Positions 16,790-26,319 of a stretch of DNA of 64,000 nt are shown in pieces. Position 1 is the stretch's first letter; the number at the start of each line of letters is the position of its first letter. The notes below the pieces were generated by a model. The model saw only the letters and a list, made by a program, of their open reading frames with translations. It was not told where the DNA came from and did not search any database. The stretch comes from an uncultured Granulosicoccus sp. (lineage in GTDB: Bacteria; Pseudomonadota; Gammaproteobacteria; Granulosicoccales; Granulosicoccaceae). The position numbers and the translations under genes are program-made. Location: contig CANMQI010000010.1 of NCBI GenBank assembly GCA_947499955.1, positions 186,001 through 250,000 on the forward strand, written 5' to 3'.

Positions 16790-17151
16790 ACTTTCACGAT
16801 TTCAACATTAAACTCCCGCTGACGCGAGGGAGTGACTTCGTTTGCGAAATGGATGGCAAGCCGCTTGAGTGTATCGAGTCACTAACGATCAGTGCTGGCG
16901 CGAACGAGGTAACGAAAGTCAGCATCGACATGTTCTCCACGTCGACAATGCAAGTGGCAGCAGAGCTTCAACTGAATACGACGGCGCCTGAACTGGAGCA
17001 TTCAAGAGCGGGTGGCTTGCTCATGCAGGCAATGGATGATGTCTGCTTCGAGTTCAATCCTGCTGGCGAGCGCGACGACACAAACGACATCGGCGCGGTG
17101 GCCCTGCGGTTTGTTGAGCTGTTGATTGAGCACAGTGGCGAGCGGTGCTGA
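16786..17151 (+). CDS. Hypothetical protein, 121 aa
   Basis: ATG overlaps the previous stop (ATGA). Beta-rich soluble protein with no signal peptide or motif I recognise. Its place between lysis and modification genes gives no clear hint. Confidence 0.65.
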   Translation: MNFHDFNIKLPLTRGSDFVCEMDGKPLECIESLTISAGANEVTKVSIDMFSTSTMQVAAELQLNTTAPELEHSRAGGLLMQAMDDVCFEFNPAGERDDTNDIGAVALRFVELLIEHSGERC

Positions 17152-17155
17152 TCGA

Positions 17156-17800
17156 ATGAGGCTGACGAGGAAAACAGGCTATTACGAAGGCACTGTCTAC
17201 GAGTTCAACTTGCCGACTGGCTGGTCGTGCCCGATGGCGAAGCAGTGCTTGGTCAGGGTCGATAGGGATACCGGCAAACAGAGCAACAAGTCTCGACAGT
17301 ACCGATGTTACGCCGCAAGCGCTGAGCGTTTCCCGGGTGTTCGCGATTCTCGCTGGCATAACTTCGAATTCATGCGATCCAAGCCAGACGCAAGCTTGAT
17401 CACCCTGGACGCTGCTGTCAGGAGCGTGAGGATTCATGCCAGCGGCGATTTCTTCAACCAGTCCTACTTCGATTTGTGGCTGGAAATCTGTCGCAGGCAT
17501 CCCGAGGTGGAGTTCTGGGCGTACACGAAGAGCATCGAGTATTGGCTGGAGCGCATCGACGACGTTCCGAGCAACCTGACGTTGAACGCATCGCTCGGAG
17601 GCAAGCAGGACGACTTGATCGACAGGGACCGAATGAAGTTCGTCGAAGTGGTGCCTCGACTGTACGACGCCAACTACGCAGTCGACAAGAGGGACGACCT
17701 CGCTCGGATTCCGTTCCGGTATCTGCAGCGATTCTCGCTCGTGGACAACTTCGCGAGCGACAACAAGAAACAGAGAGCACAACAAGCACGTCATGAGTAA
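17156..17800 (+). CDS. GP88-like phage protein, 214 aa
   Basis: Residues about 15-55 carry LPTGWSCPMAKQC ... YRCYAASAE, the pattern of the phage gene product 88 family, with three cysteines that could bind a metal or cluster. The conserved centre continues with VRIHASGDFFNQSYFDLW. The biochemical role of the family is not established. It heads the DNA-modification run and overlaps the next gene by 8 bp, so a link to that pathway is reasonable but inferred. Confidence 0.8.
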   Translation: MRLTRKTGYYEGTVYEFNLPTGWSCPMAKQCLVRVDRDTGKQSNKSRQYRCYAASAERFPGVRDSRWHNFEFMRSKPDASLITLDAAVRSVRIHASGDFFNQSYFDLWLEICRRHPEVEFWAYTKSIEYWLERIDDVPSNLTLNASLGGKQDDLIDRDRMKFVEVVPRLYDANYAVDKRDDLARIPFRYLQRFSLVDNFASDNKKQRAQQARHE

Positions 17801-18362
17801 AGAGCCGCTTACATGGGAGACGATCCACATTCGTCTTGGCGACATCGTGCCAAACCCGCGCAATCCAAAGCACAGCAACGAGAGGACAGTCGAGCGGCTG
17901 AACGACTCCATCGACTCGCTGGGCGGGTTTCAGAATTTCATCCTTGATCACGATGGCGTGTCTGCTGTCGATGGGAACCAACGCTATAACGCTTGGATCG
18001 ACCACAAGGGCGAGGATTTCGTCGTTGAGGCGAAGAAGGCAAGCCGAAAGCTGACGGACGCAGAAATTCGGAAGATCATCCTGTACACCGGCAAAGGGAC
18101 GCATGGCGATTTCGACTTCGAAATGCTGAAAGAGGATTTCGACATCGAAGAACTCGTCGAGCTGGGTGGATTCGATGAGAAGGAATTCAGCGACGACTGG
18201 GACAGCGACATCGACGACTTGGGCAAGGTCGAGTCGAGCCAAGAACTTCCTCCTGGGCGAGTCATCGTGACTGTGCCCGAAGAAGGTGTGGATCACGCTT
18301 GCGAGGTGATTCGAGACGCACTGCGCGATGCCGGTTTCACCGACTTCAACGTGAGTGCCTGA
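17793..18362 (+). CDS. ParB/Srx-fold protein, 189 aa
   Basis: Residues about 13-75 follow the ParB N-terminal pattern: LGDIVPNPRNPKHSNERTVE, a helical stretch, GGFQNFILD, then VDGNQRYNAW. Such phage proteins are often nucleases, CTP-binding regulators or partners of DNA-modifying enzymes. The C-terminal part is acidic and no methyltransferase domain follows. It overlaps dpdA by one base, suggesting a function in DNA modification. Confidence 0.85.
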   Translation: MSKEPLTWETIHIRLGDIVPNPRNPKHSNERTVERLNDSIDSLGGFQNFILDHDGVSAVDGNQRYNAWIDHKGEDFVVEAKKASRKLTDAEIRKIILYTGKGTHGDFDFEMLKEDFDIEELVELGGFDEKEFSDDWDSDIDDLGKVESSQELPPGRVIVTVPEEGVDHACEVIRDALRDAGFTDFNVSA

Positions 18363-19228
18363 TGGCAGCAGTCAAGGTGCCTCCCCTGAACATTCTCGTC
18401 GCCTATCCGTACTTCAATCAGGCGATTGTGAACAAGCTGCGATCCATGCCGCGTGACGACTACCGGCTGATTGTCGACAGTGGCGCGTTCACGGCTTGGA
18501 ACACTGGGCGGACTGACATCACGATAGAGGGCTATCAGAAGTTCCTGCACTCCATCGAGGACTTGAGACCGTTTCGAGCTGTCACGTTCGACGTCTATGG
18601 CGATCCCGAGAAGTCGTGGGAGAACTTTCTGCGCATGAAGGATGCCGGACACGAAACGATGCCAGTGTTCACGCGAGGCGAAGACCCTGAGCGGCTGGAA
18701 GAAATGTACCAGCACTCCGACTACATCATGTTCGGCGGCATCGCTATCGGCGGCAAGAACAAGAACTACGCGAAGTGGTTCCTTGAGCACAACAAGGGCC
18801 GCAAGGTTCACTTGCTCGGATTCACGAATATCGCCTTCATTCACAAGTACCGACCTACCAGTGTTGACTGCAGCAGTTGGAGGACAGTCAAGTATGGGAA
18901 CGTCTCGCTGTACGTCGGCAAGGGCAAGCTGAAGAACATCTCCAAGTCAGAGGTGTCTCGTGGCGCACTGCGAAAACACTTGTCCGACACTGCGAAGCTG
19001 ACGCTGACCACTGATGAGGTGGCGTCCATATCCATGCTCAAGGAGTGGAAGGCAGGCGGCATGGCTTACCAGCTGTCTGCGCTGTCCTACGTTAAGCGAG
19101 CGATGGAGATCGAGAAGCGATATGGAACCAACTTCTATTTCGCTTGCTCAGGCAATCAGATCGACGAAGTACACGGAGCCTACTGCCGACTCAAGGCAGC
19201 AATTCAAGACAGACGAATCTCAATATGA
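18362..19228 (+). CDS. dpdA: DpdA, 7-deazaguanine DNA transglycosylase, 288 aa
   Basis: Residues 38-46 (VDSGAFTAW) and the FDVYGDP segment match phage DpdA proteins, relatives of tRNA-guanine transglycosylase that exchange guanine in DNA for a 7-deazaguanine base. SGAF is the base-pocket motif, and its Asp39 is the expected active-site acid. The start at ATG 18362 removes a spurious upstream extension. The stop overlaps the ATG of queF. With the six neighbouring genes this predicts a virus that modifies its own DNA, a known defence against restriction enzymes. Confidence 0.9.
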   Translation: MAAVKVPPLNILVAYPYFNQAIVNKLRSMPRDDYRLIVDSGAFTAWNTGRTDITIEGYQKFLHSIEDLRPFRAVTFDVYGDPEKSWENFLRMKDAGHETMPVFTRGEDPERLEEMYQHSDYIMFGGIAIGGKNKNYAKWFLEHNKGRKVHLLGFTNIAFIHKYRPTSVDCSSWRTVKYGNVSLYVGKGKLKNISKSEVSRGALRKHLSDTAKLTLTTDEVASISMLKEWKAGGMAYQLSALSYVKRAMEIEKRYGTNFYFACSGNQIDEVHGAYCRLKAAIQDRRISI

Positions 19229-19674
19229 CCACTGAACAATCGCCAGTAGCTCACCTGACGCTACTGGGTTCCAACAATCCGACTGACTACCCGACTGAAT
19301 ACGATCCTGCGGTTCTGGAATCGTTCGACAACGCGCACCCAGGGCAGAGCTACATGGTCGAGCTGGAGTGTCCCGAGTTCACGAGCCTGTGCCCGAAGAC
19401 AAGCCAGCCTGACTTCGCGAACGTCACGATTCGATACGTCCCTGATCAGAAGCTGGTCGAGAGCAAGAGCCTCAAGCTCTACCTGTTCTCGTTCAGGAAC
19501 AAGGGCGAGTTCCACGAGAACTGCATCAACACCATCGCCAAGGACTTGTATGCGCTCATGCAGCCCAAGTGGATCGAGGTGCGTGGCGACTTCATGCCTC
19601 GTGGCGGCATTTCCATCAACCCCGTTGCTCGACTGGGCGACTTGCAAGCAATGAAGGAGTGGTTCCGTGACTGA
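19225..19674 (+). CDS. queF: QueF, preQ0 reductase, 149 aa
   Basis: Single-domain QueF: catalytic Cys56 in [10 protein letters not shown], with Asp63 nearby, and the QueF motif [14 protein letters not shown] at 79-92. It reduces the nitrile of 7-cyano-7-deazaguanine (preQ0) to 7-aminomethyl-7-deazaguanine (preQ1) with NADPH. Its presence next to dpdA suggests preQ1 rather than preQ0 or archaeosine as the DNA base. ATG at 19225 overlaps the dpdA stop. Confidence 0.9.
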   Translation: MTTEQSPVAHLTLLGSNNPTDYPTEYDPAVLESFDNAHPGQSYMVELECPEFTSLCPKTSQPDFANVTIRYVPDQKLVESKSLKLYLFSFRNKGEFHENCINTIAKDLYALMQPKWIEVRGDFMPRGGISINPVARLGDLQAMKEWFRD

Positions 19675-20356
19675 AGTCCTCGACTACAAGACACTGGTCG
19701 TCCTGAGTGGCGGCATGGATAGCGCGACTCTTGCGTACCAGATCAAACGCGAAAACAAGCAGGGCATGGCGGTGTCGTTCGACTACGGTCAGCGTCACAA
19801 GCTGGAACTGGACTGTGCGCGTGACATCGCGAACGAGCTTGGCTGGACGCACTCAGTTGTCCGGCTGGAAGGTCTGACAGAGCTGCTGCCTGGGTGCTCA
19901 CTGACGGACAACGATGTCGACACTCCTCACGGTCACTACGCCGAGGAGAACATGAAGACGACAGTGGTGCCAAGCCGTAATGCCATGATGCTGTCTATCG
20001 CTCACGGCATCGCAGTTGCGAACGGCTGCGATGAGATCGCGACAGCAGTTCACGCTGGCGATCACCACATCTACCCAGACTGCCGACCCGAGTTCACGCT
20101 GCCATTTATCGCTGCACTGAACAAGGGCGGCTATAGCGACGTGCTGCTGTATACCCCTTACATCAAACGCTCCAAGACTGACATCGCTGCCATTGGCGCG
20201 GTGCTGGGTGTTCCGTTTCACAAGACGTGGACGTGCTACGACCCGCAACGAGTAGAAGACGCTTACGAGCACTGCGGTCTGTGCGGCTCGTGCCAAGAGC
20301 GCAAAGAGGCATTCACTGATAGCTCCGTCGAAGACCCAACGAGGTATGCGGCGTGA
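19667..20356 (+). CDS. queC: QueC, preQ0 synthase, 229 aa
   Basis: P-loop SGGMDS at 14-19 of the N-type ATP pyrophosphatase fold and a C-terminal zinc site built from CYDP and [10 protein letters not shown]. It converts 7-carboxy-7-deazaguanine to preQ0 with ATP and ammonia. Length is normal and no glutamine-amidotransferase domain is fused, unlike the gat-queC fusions of archaeosine-making phages. GTG start at 19667 overlaps queF. Confidence 0.92.
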   Translation: MTEVLDYKTLVVLSGGMDSATLAYQIKRENKQGMAVSFDYGQRHKLELDCARDIANELGWTHSVVRLEGLTELLPGCSLTDNDVDTPHGHYAEENMKTTVVPSRNAMMLSIAHGIAVANGCDEIATAVHAGDHHIYPDCRPEFTLPFIAALNKGGYSDVLLYTPYIKRSKTDIAAIGAVLGVPFHKTWTCYDPQRVEDAYEHCGLCGSCQERKEAFTDSSVEDPTRYAA

Positions 20357-20370
20357 CCCAAGGACAGAAC

Positions 20371-20946
20371 ATGACTCCCGATAGAGAAAGAGTACAGACT
20401 GCCGTCGAACAGATGCTCGACGCGCTTGGTTTCGACTGGCGAAACGATCCGAACATGATGGAGACGCCTCGACGAATCACGAAGATGTATATCGACGAGG
20501 TGTTTGGTGGCTGCTTTCAAGAGAAGCCCAGGCTCGCAGACTTCCCGAACACTGAAAAGAATGACCAGCTGTTCGCTGTTGGTCCTATTCCGGTGCGAAG
20601 CATGTGCTCTCATCACTTCGCGCCGATACTGGGTGAAGCATGGATCGGCGTCATCCCCGGAGAGAGACTTCTGGGACTGTCGAAGTATAGCCGACTCACT
20701 GAATGGGTCATGGCTCGTCCGACGCTTCAAGAAGACGCTTGTGTGCGTCTCGCTGATGAGATCGAGAAGGTCATCAAGCCCAGAGCGCTCGGTGTAGTCA
20801 TTCGTGCCAGTCACACCTGCGTGACGGTTCGCGGCGTCAAGAATGAGAAGAGCTTGATGACAAGCTCTGTGATGCGAGGCGCATTGAGAGACGACCCAGA
20901 GACTCGCGCTGAATTCATGTCGATGATCCGTGGGATGGGTTATTGA
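20371..20946 (+). CDS. folE: FolE, GTP cyclohydrolase I, 191 aa
   Basis: Zinc and catalytic motif CSHHF with C79, H81, H82, then GLSKYSRL and the ASHTCVTVRG block holding the second zinc cysteine. Makes dihydroneopterin triphosphate from GTP, the first step to 7-deazaguanines. I start at ATG 20371 behind AAGGACAG; a GTG at 20353 overlapping queC is possible. Confidence 0.92.
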   Translation: MTPDRERVQTAVEQMLDALGFDWRNDPNMMETPRRITKMYIDEVFGGCFQEKPRLADFPNTEKNDQLFAVGPIPVRSMCSHHFAPILGEAWIGVIPGERLLGLSKYSRLTEWVMARPTLQEDACVRLADEIEKVIKPRALGVVIRASHTCVTVRGVKNEKSLMTSSVMRGALRDDPETRAEFMSMIRGMGY

Positions 20947-21371
20947 TGGTCATCACAGCGGAGCGTTATCACGATTTCTGCGCAGGGCATCGAGTCGTGG
21001 GGCACGAGGGCAAGTGCCGACACTTGCATGGCCACAACTATCGCGTTCATTTCGTGTGCGAGGCGCTGCAGCTTGACGACGTGGGCAGAGTCATCGACTT
21101 CTCCGTGATCAAGGACAAGCTCTGCATGTTTCTCGAACGAGAGTGGGACCACCGGATGCTTCTGTGGGAGGAAGACCCTATGCTGCCAGCAATACGAGAG
21201 ATCGACTCGTCAGTGCTCAGTGTGCCCTTCAACCCCACTGCCGAGAACATTGCTGACTACCTTGTCAGCGAAGTGGGACCGGAGCTGCTGAGAGGCACTG
21301 GCGTCGAGTTGACAGAGGTACGCATCGAAGAGACGCGCAAGTGCTCTGCGCGAGTGAAGGTGTCTTCATGA
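20946..21371 (+). CDS. queD: QueD, 6-carboxytetrahydropterin synthase, 141 aa
   Basis: Zinc ligands H15, H28, H30 and catalytic Cys24 in CAGHRVVGHEGKCRHLHGHN; later NPTAENIA and E-rich C-terminal motif (VRIEET). Second enzyme of the pathway, making 6-carboxy-5,6,7,8-tetrahydropterin. ATG 20946 overlaps the folE stop. Confidence 0.92.
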   Translation: MVITAERYHDFCAGHRVVGHEGKCRHLHGHNYRVHFVCEALQLDDVGRVIDFSVIKDKLCMFLEREWDHRMLLWEEDPMLPAIREIDSSVLSVPFNPTAENIADYLVSEVGPELLRGTGVELTEVRIEETRKCSARVKVSS

Positions 21372-22039
21372 TGGTCACGTTGCCGGTCAACGAGATATTC
21401 GTGAGCATTCAGGGCGAGGCGACGTTCACTGGAACGCCTGCCACGTTCATTCGTCTGCAGGGATGTCCTGTCGGGTGCGGGTGGTGCGACACGAAGCATA
21501 CGTGGGTAGAAGAGCAGTCGAATGCGACCTCGATCCCGATCATGCTCGAAAAAACTGAGGACGCGCCAACGTTCGCTCGAATGTCAGCCTACGAGATCGA
21601 GGACGCCATGCTGAACCTCAATTCGCCAAAGCACGTCGTCATTACGGGCGGAGAGCCAGCGATCCATGATCTGCGTCCGCTGACAGAGCGACTGGATCGA
21701 CACGGCTACCGAGTGCAGATCGAAACGAGCGGTCACTATCTGCCTCGCGTGTCGCCGAAGACGTTCATTACCTGCAGTCCCAAGATGAATATGCCAGGAG
21801 GCAGCGCCAGTCCCGAGTACGTTCGACTCGCCGACGAGATCAAGTGGCCTGTTGGAAAGCAGAAGGACATCGACAACTTGCGGAACATGCTGAGTTTTCT
21901 GCCAAGCTCGGATGACCGAGCAGTCTGGTTGCAGCCGTTGAGCACGAGCAAGAAAGCTACGGAATTGTGTGTCCGGGCAGCTATCGACAACGGGTGGCGA
22001 GTGTCCATTCAGACGCACAAGTACATGAACGTCAGGTAG
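21368..22039 (+). CDS. queE: QueE, 7-carboxy-7-deazaguanine synthase, 223 aa
   Basis: Radical SAM enzyme with CX3CX2C at 33/37/40 (GCPVGCGWCDTKHTW), preceded by the EIFVSIQGE opening typical of QueE, and followed by a GGEPA motif. Forms the 7-deazaguanine ring from QueD product. The ATG overlaps the queD stop. Completes GTP to preQ1 together with FolE, QueD, QueC and QueF. Confidence 0.92.
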   Translation: MMVTLPVNEIFVSIQGEATFTGTPATFIRLQGCPVGCGWCDTKHTWVEEQSNATSIPIMLEKTEDAPTFARMSAYEIEDAMLNLNSPKHVVITGGEPAIHDLRPLTERLDRHGYRVQIETSGHYLPRVSPKTFITCSPKMNMPGGSASPEYVRLADEIKWPVGKQKDIDNLRNMLSFLPSSDDRAVWLQPLSTSKKATELCVRAAIDNGWRVSIQTHKYMNVR

Positions 22040-22044
22040 GTGGC

Positions 22045-22458
22045 ATGGCTCTGACTGCGAAGCAAGAGAAATTCGCTCGCGAGTGGTTTGCTACTGGCAA
22101 CAAGTCTGAAGCGTATCGCCGAGCCTACGAGTCGTCTCGCAAATGGAGCGAGAACGCTGTAAACGTGAAGGCATCCGAGCTGTCACGCAATCCGAAGGTT
22201 CTGGATCGCTACGAAGAGCTGGTGACGGCTGCTCAAGAGCGCAACGAGACAGACGTCGACACCATCGACAGGATGCTCAAGAACGCCTATGTGGTTGCGA
22301 AGAAAGACGTAAAGCCGTCAGCGATGGTCAGCGCTGCGATGGGTCTGGCGAAGCTGTACGGGCTTGACGCTGAGACCAAAGCACGCATGAACGACGCCAA
22401 GTCAGGCTCAGATATGTCTGAGGTGTTGCGCGAGCTTGCGAGGAGACTGCCTGACTGA
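22045..22458 (+). CDS. terS: Terminase small subunit, 137 aa
   Basis: Starts MALTAKQEKFAREWFATGNKSEAYRRAY, the helix-turn-helix opening of Terminase_2 family small subunits, followed by a helical oligomerisation part and DAETKARMND end. Recognises the packaging site and loads DNA onto the large subunit. ATG at 22045 after AGGTGGC. One base overlaps the large subunit gene. Confidence 0.9.
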   Translation: MALTAKQEKFAREWFATGNKSEAYRRAYESSRKWSENAVNVKASELSRNPKVLDRYEELVTAAQERNETDVDTIDRMLKNAYVVAKKDVKPSAMVSAAMGLAKLYGLDAETKARMNDAKSGSDMSEVLRELARRLPD

Positions 22459-24881
22459 TGCTTTCGCCGCTGCAAGAGCGCGAGCTGGCCCGATGGTACG
22501 AACTCATCCCCCACCCAGTCCAGCTTGCGCTGATCAAAGCAATACCGAACGGAATTCGCTTTCCAGTGGTGCCTGCTGGGCGCCGCTGCTTGGAGCGTGG
22601 CACTCTTGTCGCTACCCCGAAAGGTGCCGTGCCTATCGAGCAGCTGTCAGTCGGCGATGTGGTGATTGGATACAACAGCCAAGGAGAGGCTGAACCGACA
22701 CTCGTTGCTGAAGTGTTCAACAATGGCTGGAATAGTGTGTTTCCTCTGGCATCCAGCAACAAAGAGTATCTGGCAGCAACGGCTAATCACAAGTTATGGG
22801 CCTGCAATGAGGCATTGTTCGATAATCGCCGAAAACAGACAGGGGCAAACGATTACAAGCGGTGTCCGGTAGTTGAGCTGACAAAGCGCAATCGTGTACG
22901 CAGAGAATACTGCTTTGATCATATTGACGGCGGTAGCAAGCATGTTGCTGAAGCCTATGCGCTGGGTGCTCTGCTCGGTGACGGCTGCTGCAGAGAGAAC
23001 AAGACGAGAACGGGACAGAATCAGACAACTGTCTGCATCTCTAGTCCCGACGATTCAGTGCCAACAAAGATCGCCGACTTGCTGAGCTGCGGCTGGAGAA
23101 GAAAACATCCAGACAACTGCACATACAGCATCGACATAGGCGAAGGAGCGCTATTCAGAATCCCGTTCTATCGAGAGTGGGCTTCTGGTCGCTACGCTCA
23201 TGAAAAGATCGCGGATATCGCTGAGATAGACACTTGGGACAAATCGTCTGCGCTGTCGTTTCTTGCTGGCGTGATCGACACGGACGGTTCTGTCCGTTAC
23301 AAGTCACCCAGGCAGACTGAAGCAACGATCAGTATCGCCATGCAAGCCAAGCCTGTGTTGGATGCTTGCGAGCACATCGTTTTCAAGTTCTTTCAGGAAA
23401 GGATGACGCGGACGGTCGACACTCGTGAAAAGTACAAGAATGGGCCTGTACATATTGCTGCTACGACATCCAACCTACTGACATCAAGAGTCGTTGAAGG
23501 CTTGCGTGGCTACTCACTGCGCTGTGCGAACTTCGACACATCGACCCTTGTTCACAGGAATGTCAAGGCAGACAGGATAGGTCTGCAGCGCGGGACTGCC
23601 AGATTCGCTGAGACGTTCGACATTCGTGTGGCCAACGACACGAATCTGTATGTTCTGCATCACGGCGGTATCGTCACATCGAACTCGGGCAAGACTGAAA
23701 GGTTCAAGCGCTTCCTTGCGAAGCAGGCGCTCGACAACTCTGGCGAAAAATACTTCGCTGCAGCGCCAACTCGTGATCAGGCAAAGAAAATCTTCTGGGA
23801 CGACCTGAAGATGTTGACCTTCAGCAGCACCCATGACAAAGCGCCGTCAGAGTCCGAGCTGAAAATCTACATCCCGAACGGCTCCGAGATTCACGTTCTC
23901 GGACTCGACAAGCCTCAACGTATCGAAGGTATCAACTGGACCGGCGGCGGCATCGACGAGATCGCAGACATCAAAGAGGCCGCGCTGGAAGCGAACATCA
24001 TGCCTGCGTTGAACACGGTCGACCCTCGTCGTCCCGACTATCGGGCGTGGTGCTGGTTCCTGGGCGTGCCTGACGGCTTGAATCACTACTACCGAATGGC
24101 GAAAGCAGCAGAGCTTGAGTCCAACTCTGACTACGCGCTGTTCCACTGGAAGTCTGCAGAGATACTGCCGCCAGATATTATCGAAGCTGCAAAACGAACC
24201 ATGTCGGCAAAGCAGTTCTCTCAAGAATATGAGGCCAGCTTCCAGACAGCAACGGGCCGCATCTACGAAGACTACAGCAAGGCGAACTACACCGACTCGA
24301 CAATTGCTCCACACGAGCAACTACACTGGGCGCACGATCAGAACTACACGCCGTTGTCGTCGAGCGTTTCAGTGATTCGAAACGAGTCGGACCTGTACAT
24401 ACTCGACGAGATCGTCTTGACGTCTGCCGTCTCCAGACAATCGGCAGAGGAGTTCGTCGAGAAGTTCAAGGACCACAAGAACAAGCACGTCTACATATAC
24501 GGAGACCCTGCTGGGCGAGCAGGGGAGAAACACGGTCACGCATCAGACTATCGAGAAATCGAGGACGTTCTGAGAAAGAACGATTGGCTGTTCACGCGCC
24601 GAGTGGCGAAAGCGCATCCAGCCATCAAGGATCGACAGAACGCAGTCAGAGCGAAGGTGTTGAACGCGGCAGGCGAAGTCTCACTGTACATCAACCCTGA
24701 AACTGCAAGCTGGTGCCATGAGGGTCTGTCGACTGTTCAATATCTCGACGGCTCGACGTTCCAAGAGGACCAGCGGAATCCGTACCAGCACATAACAACA
24801 GCAATTGGGTATCAAGTGAATTACCTATGGCCGGTGAATGAATCCACGGTCGCGCCTGTGATTACGCCAGGGATGTTCTGA
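22458..24881 (+). CDS. terL: Terminase large subunit interrupted by an intein, 807 aa precursor
   Basis: The extein halves join to give a 441-residue packaging ATPase-nuclease. The intein (residues 44-409) splits the Walker A loop exactly: GRR is encoded before it and SGKT after it. Walker B is GIDE in the segment WTGGGIDEIADI. The C-terminal nuclease part includes IYGDPAGR. Active protein requires splicing. The portal follows 20 bp downstream. The intein removes function until spliced, so it could time packaging. Confidence 0.92.
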   Translation: MLSPLQERELARWYELIPHPVQLALIKAIPNGIRFPVVPAGRRCLERGTLVATPKGAVPIEQLSVGDVVIGYNSQGEAEPTLVAEVFNNGWNSVFPLASSNKEYLAATANHKLWACNEALFDNRRKQTGANDYKRCPVVELTKRNRVRREYCFDHIDGGSKHVAEAYALGALLGDGCCRENKTRTGQNQTTVCISSPDDSVPTKIADLLSCGWRRKHPDNCTYSIDIGEGALFRIPFYREWASGRYAHEKIADIAEIDTWDKSSALSFLAGVIDTDGSVRYKSPRQTEATISIAMQAKPVLDACEHIVFKFFQERMTRTVDTREKYKNGPVHIAATTSNLLTSRVVEGLRGYSLRCANFDTSTLVHRNVKADRIGLQRGTARFAETFDIRVANDTNLYVLHHGGIVTSNSGKTERFKRFLAKQALDNSGEKYFAAAPTRDQAKKIFWDDLKMLTFSSTHDKAPSESELKIYIPNGSEIHVLGLDKPQRIEGINWTGGGIDEIADIKEAALEANIMPALNTVDPRRPDYRAWCWFLGVPDGLNHYYRMAKAAELESNSDYALFHWKSAEILPPDIIEAAKRTMSAKQFSQEYEASFQTATGRIYEDYSKANYTDSTIAPHEQLHWAHDQNYTPLSSSVSVIRNESDLYILDEIVLTSAVSRQSAEEFVEKFKDHKNKHVYIYGDPAGRAGEKHGHASDYREIEDVLRKNDWLFTRRVAKAHPAIKDRQNAVRAKVLNAAGEVSLYINPETASWCHEGLSTVQYLDGSTFQEDQRNPYQHITTAIGYQVNYLWPVNESTVAPVITPGMF
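22587..23684 (+). mobile_element. Intein with LAGLIDADG homing endonuclease, 366 aa
   Basis: In frame inside terL. Block A: Cys1 in CLERGTLVATPKGAVPIEQL; block B: TANH (T-x-x-H). Two LAGLIDADG motifs, ALGALLGDGC and LAGVIDTDGS, mark a homing endonuclease. Block F/G: FDIRVANDTNLYVLHHGGI ending VTSN, followed by Ser+1. The residue before the terminal Asn is Ser rather than the usual His, which may slow Asn cyclisation or make it depend on other residues. Insertion is at the most conserved spot of the ATPase, typical for inteins. Confidence 0.9.
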
Positions 24882-24900
24882 TCGAGTTCGAGATTCACGA

Positions 24901-26319
24901 ATGGGTATTACGACAAAGCACGAAGACTACGATAAGTACCTCCCTCGGTGGTGCGAAATGGAAGACTCGCTTGACGAGCAGGACACCATCCGAGACAAGG
25001 GTGAGCATTACCTGCCGATGACAAGCGGCATGAAGCGCAGCAAGGAGGGTCTCGCGCTATATGAAGCATACAAGAAGCGAGCGCGTTACTACGGCGTCGT
25101 CCGGCAGACGTTGACCGGCATCATTGGTCTGATGTTTGACAAAGACCCAGACGGCACCACTGATGATGTCGTTACTCGATCAGGTCAGACCAATCTGCAA
25201 TTGGCGCGAGACGTTGCGCGAGACGTTGCGTCCTATGGCCGATCAGTGCTCGTGATTGATGCTCCCAAACCGGGCGCTGCGAATCCTGCGCCATTCATTC
25301 AGCGCTATTCACCTCAATCATTGATCAACTGGAAAATCGACCCTGATAATCCATCAGAGTTTCGTCTGGCGGTTCTTCATGAGCTGTGGGAGTCGGAAAC
25401 ACCCAGTAACGAATTTGTTCACGAGTACGAAGACAGGTATCGCGTCTACCGGCACTACGATGGGGTGGTCAGCGTGGGCGTCTACGATAGTGACGGCGAT
25501 GTAGTTGAAGAAGTGCGACCGCTGCCGACCGATTTCATCCCTGTGATTGCAGTCGGCTCGATCAGCGTTGATCCCGACTGCGACCCTGTGCCGCTCTTGC
25601 CAGTCAAGGACTGCGCCATCGCCATCTATCAGATCAGCGCTGATCTGCGTCAGGACTTGTACCTGACAGGGCAGAAGCAGGGCTGGATGAGCGGCTGTTC
25701 AGATGAGCAGTACAGCAAGAATATCGAAGCTGGCTACGGTGCTGGCTCGTGGTGGTATCTCGGTCACGAAGGCAGGGCGGGACTGATCGAGTCAAGCGGC
25801 TCTTCTTATAGCGACGCCTCTACGGAACGAGATCACGAGTTTGACCAAGCGTCGAGCTATGCCGTAAACCTTGTGCAGCAGAGCGACAGCACTGAGTCTG
25901 GTCGAGCGCTTGAAATTCGAGCGGCGGCACAGCACGCCAGCATCTACACGATGGCCGATAGCGTGAGCATCGGTGTCGACAAGGCGCTCCGCATTCGTGC
26001 GAAGTGGGCAGCGCAGCCAGAGCCTGAAGATTTCGCTATCCGAACAGAGTTCACGGACGAGGAAGCTGCAGACCAGATGATCAATGCGCTGAATAGCGCT
26101 ATCAACTCTGGCAATGCCCCACGCTCTGCGCTGTTCGAGGTGCTGCGTAGAAACGGACTCACCGAGAAGACGAACGACGAGCTGCAGTCTGAGATCGACG
26201 CTCAGAGAGAGTATGACGATCCCGATGATGAGGGTGATGACGACAAGGACGACGACGAGTCAATCACACTCATGCCTGGGACGAATTCACCTCGCAGGCA
26301 GCCGGAGGAAATAGCGTGA
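24901..26319 (+). CDS. Portal protein, DUF4055 family, 472 aa
   Basis: Length, position after terL and internal motifs (EHYLPMTSG, WWYLGHEGRAGLIESSG, SGRALEIRA) fit DUF4055 portal proteins. Twelve copies form the DNA channel of the capsid. The C-terminal 50 residues are extremely acidic (DDPDDEGDDDKDDDES). GTGA overlap with the next small gene. Confidence 0.88.
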   Translation: MGITTKHEDYDKYLPRWCEMEDSLDEQDTIRDKGEHYLPMTSGMKRSKEGLALYEAYKKRARYYGVVRQTLTGIIGLMFDKDPDGTTDDVVTRSGQTNLQLARDVARDVASYGRSVLVIDAPKPGAANPAPFIQRYSPQSLINWKIDPDNPSEFRLAVLHELWESETPSNEFVHEYEDRYRVYRHYDGVVSVGVYDSDGDVVEEVRPLPTDFIPVIAVGSISVDPDCDPVPLLPVKDCAIAIYQISADLRQDLYLTGQKQGWMSGCSDEQYSKNIEAGYGAGSWWYLGHEGRAGLIESSGSSYSDASTERDHEFDQASSYAVNLVQQSDSTESGRALEIRAAAQHASIYTMADSVSIGVDKALRIRAKWAAQPEPEDFAIRTEFTDEEAADQMINALNSAINSGNAPRSALFEVLRRNGLTEKTNDELQSEIDAQREYDDPDDEGDDDKDDDESITLMPGTNSPRRQPEEIA

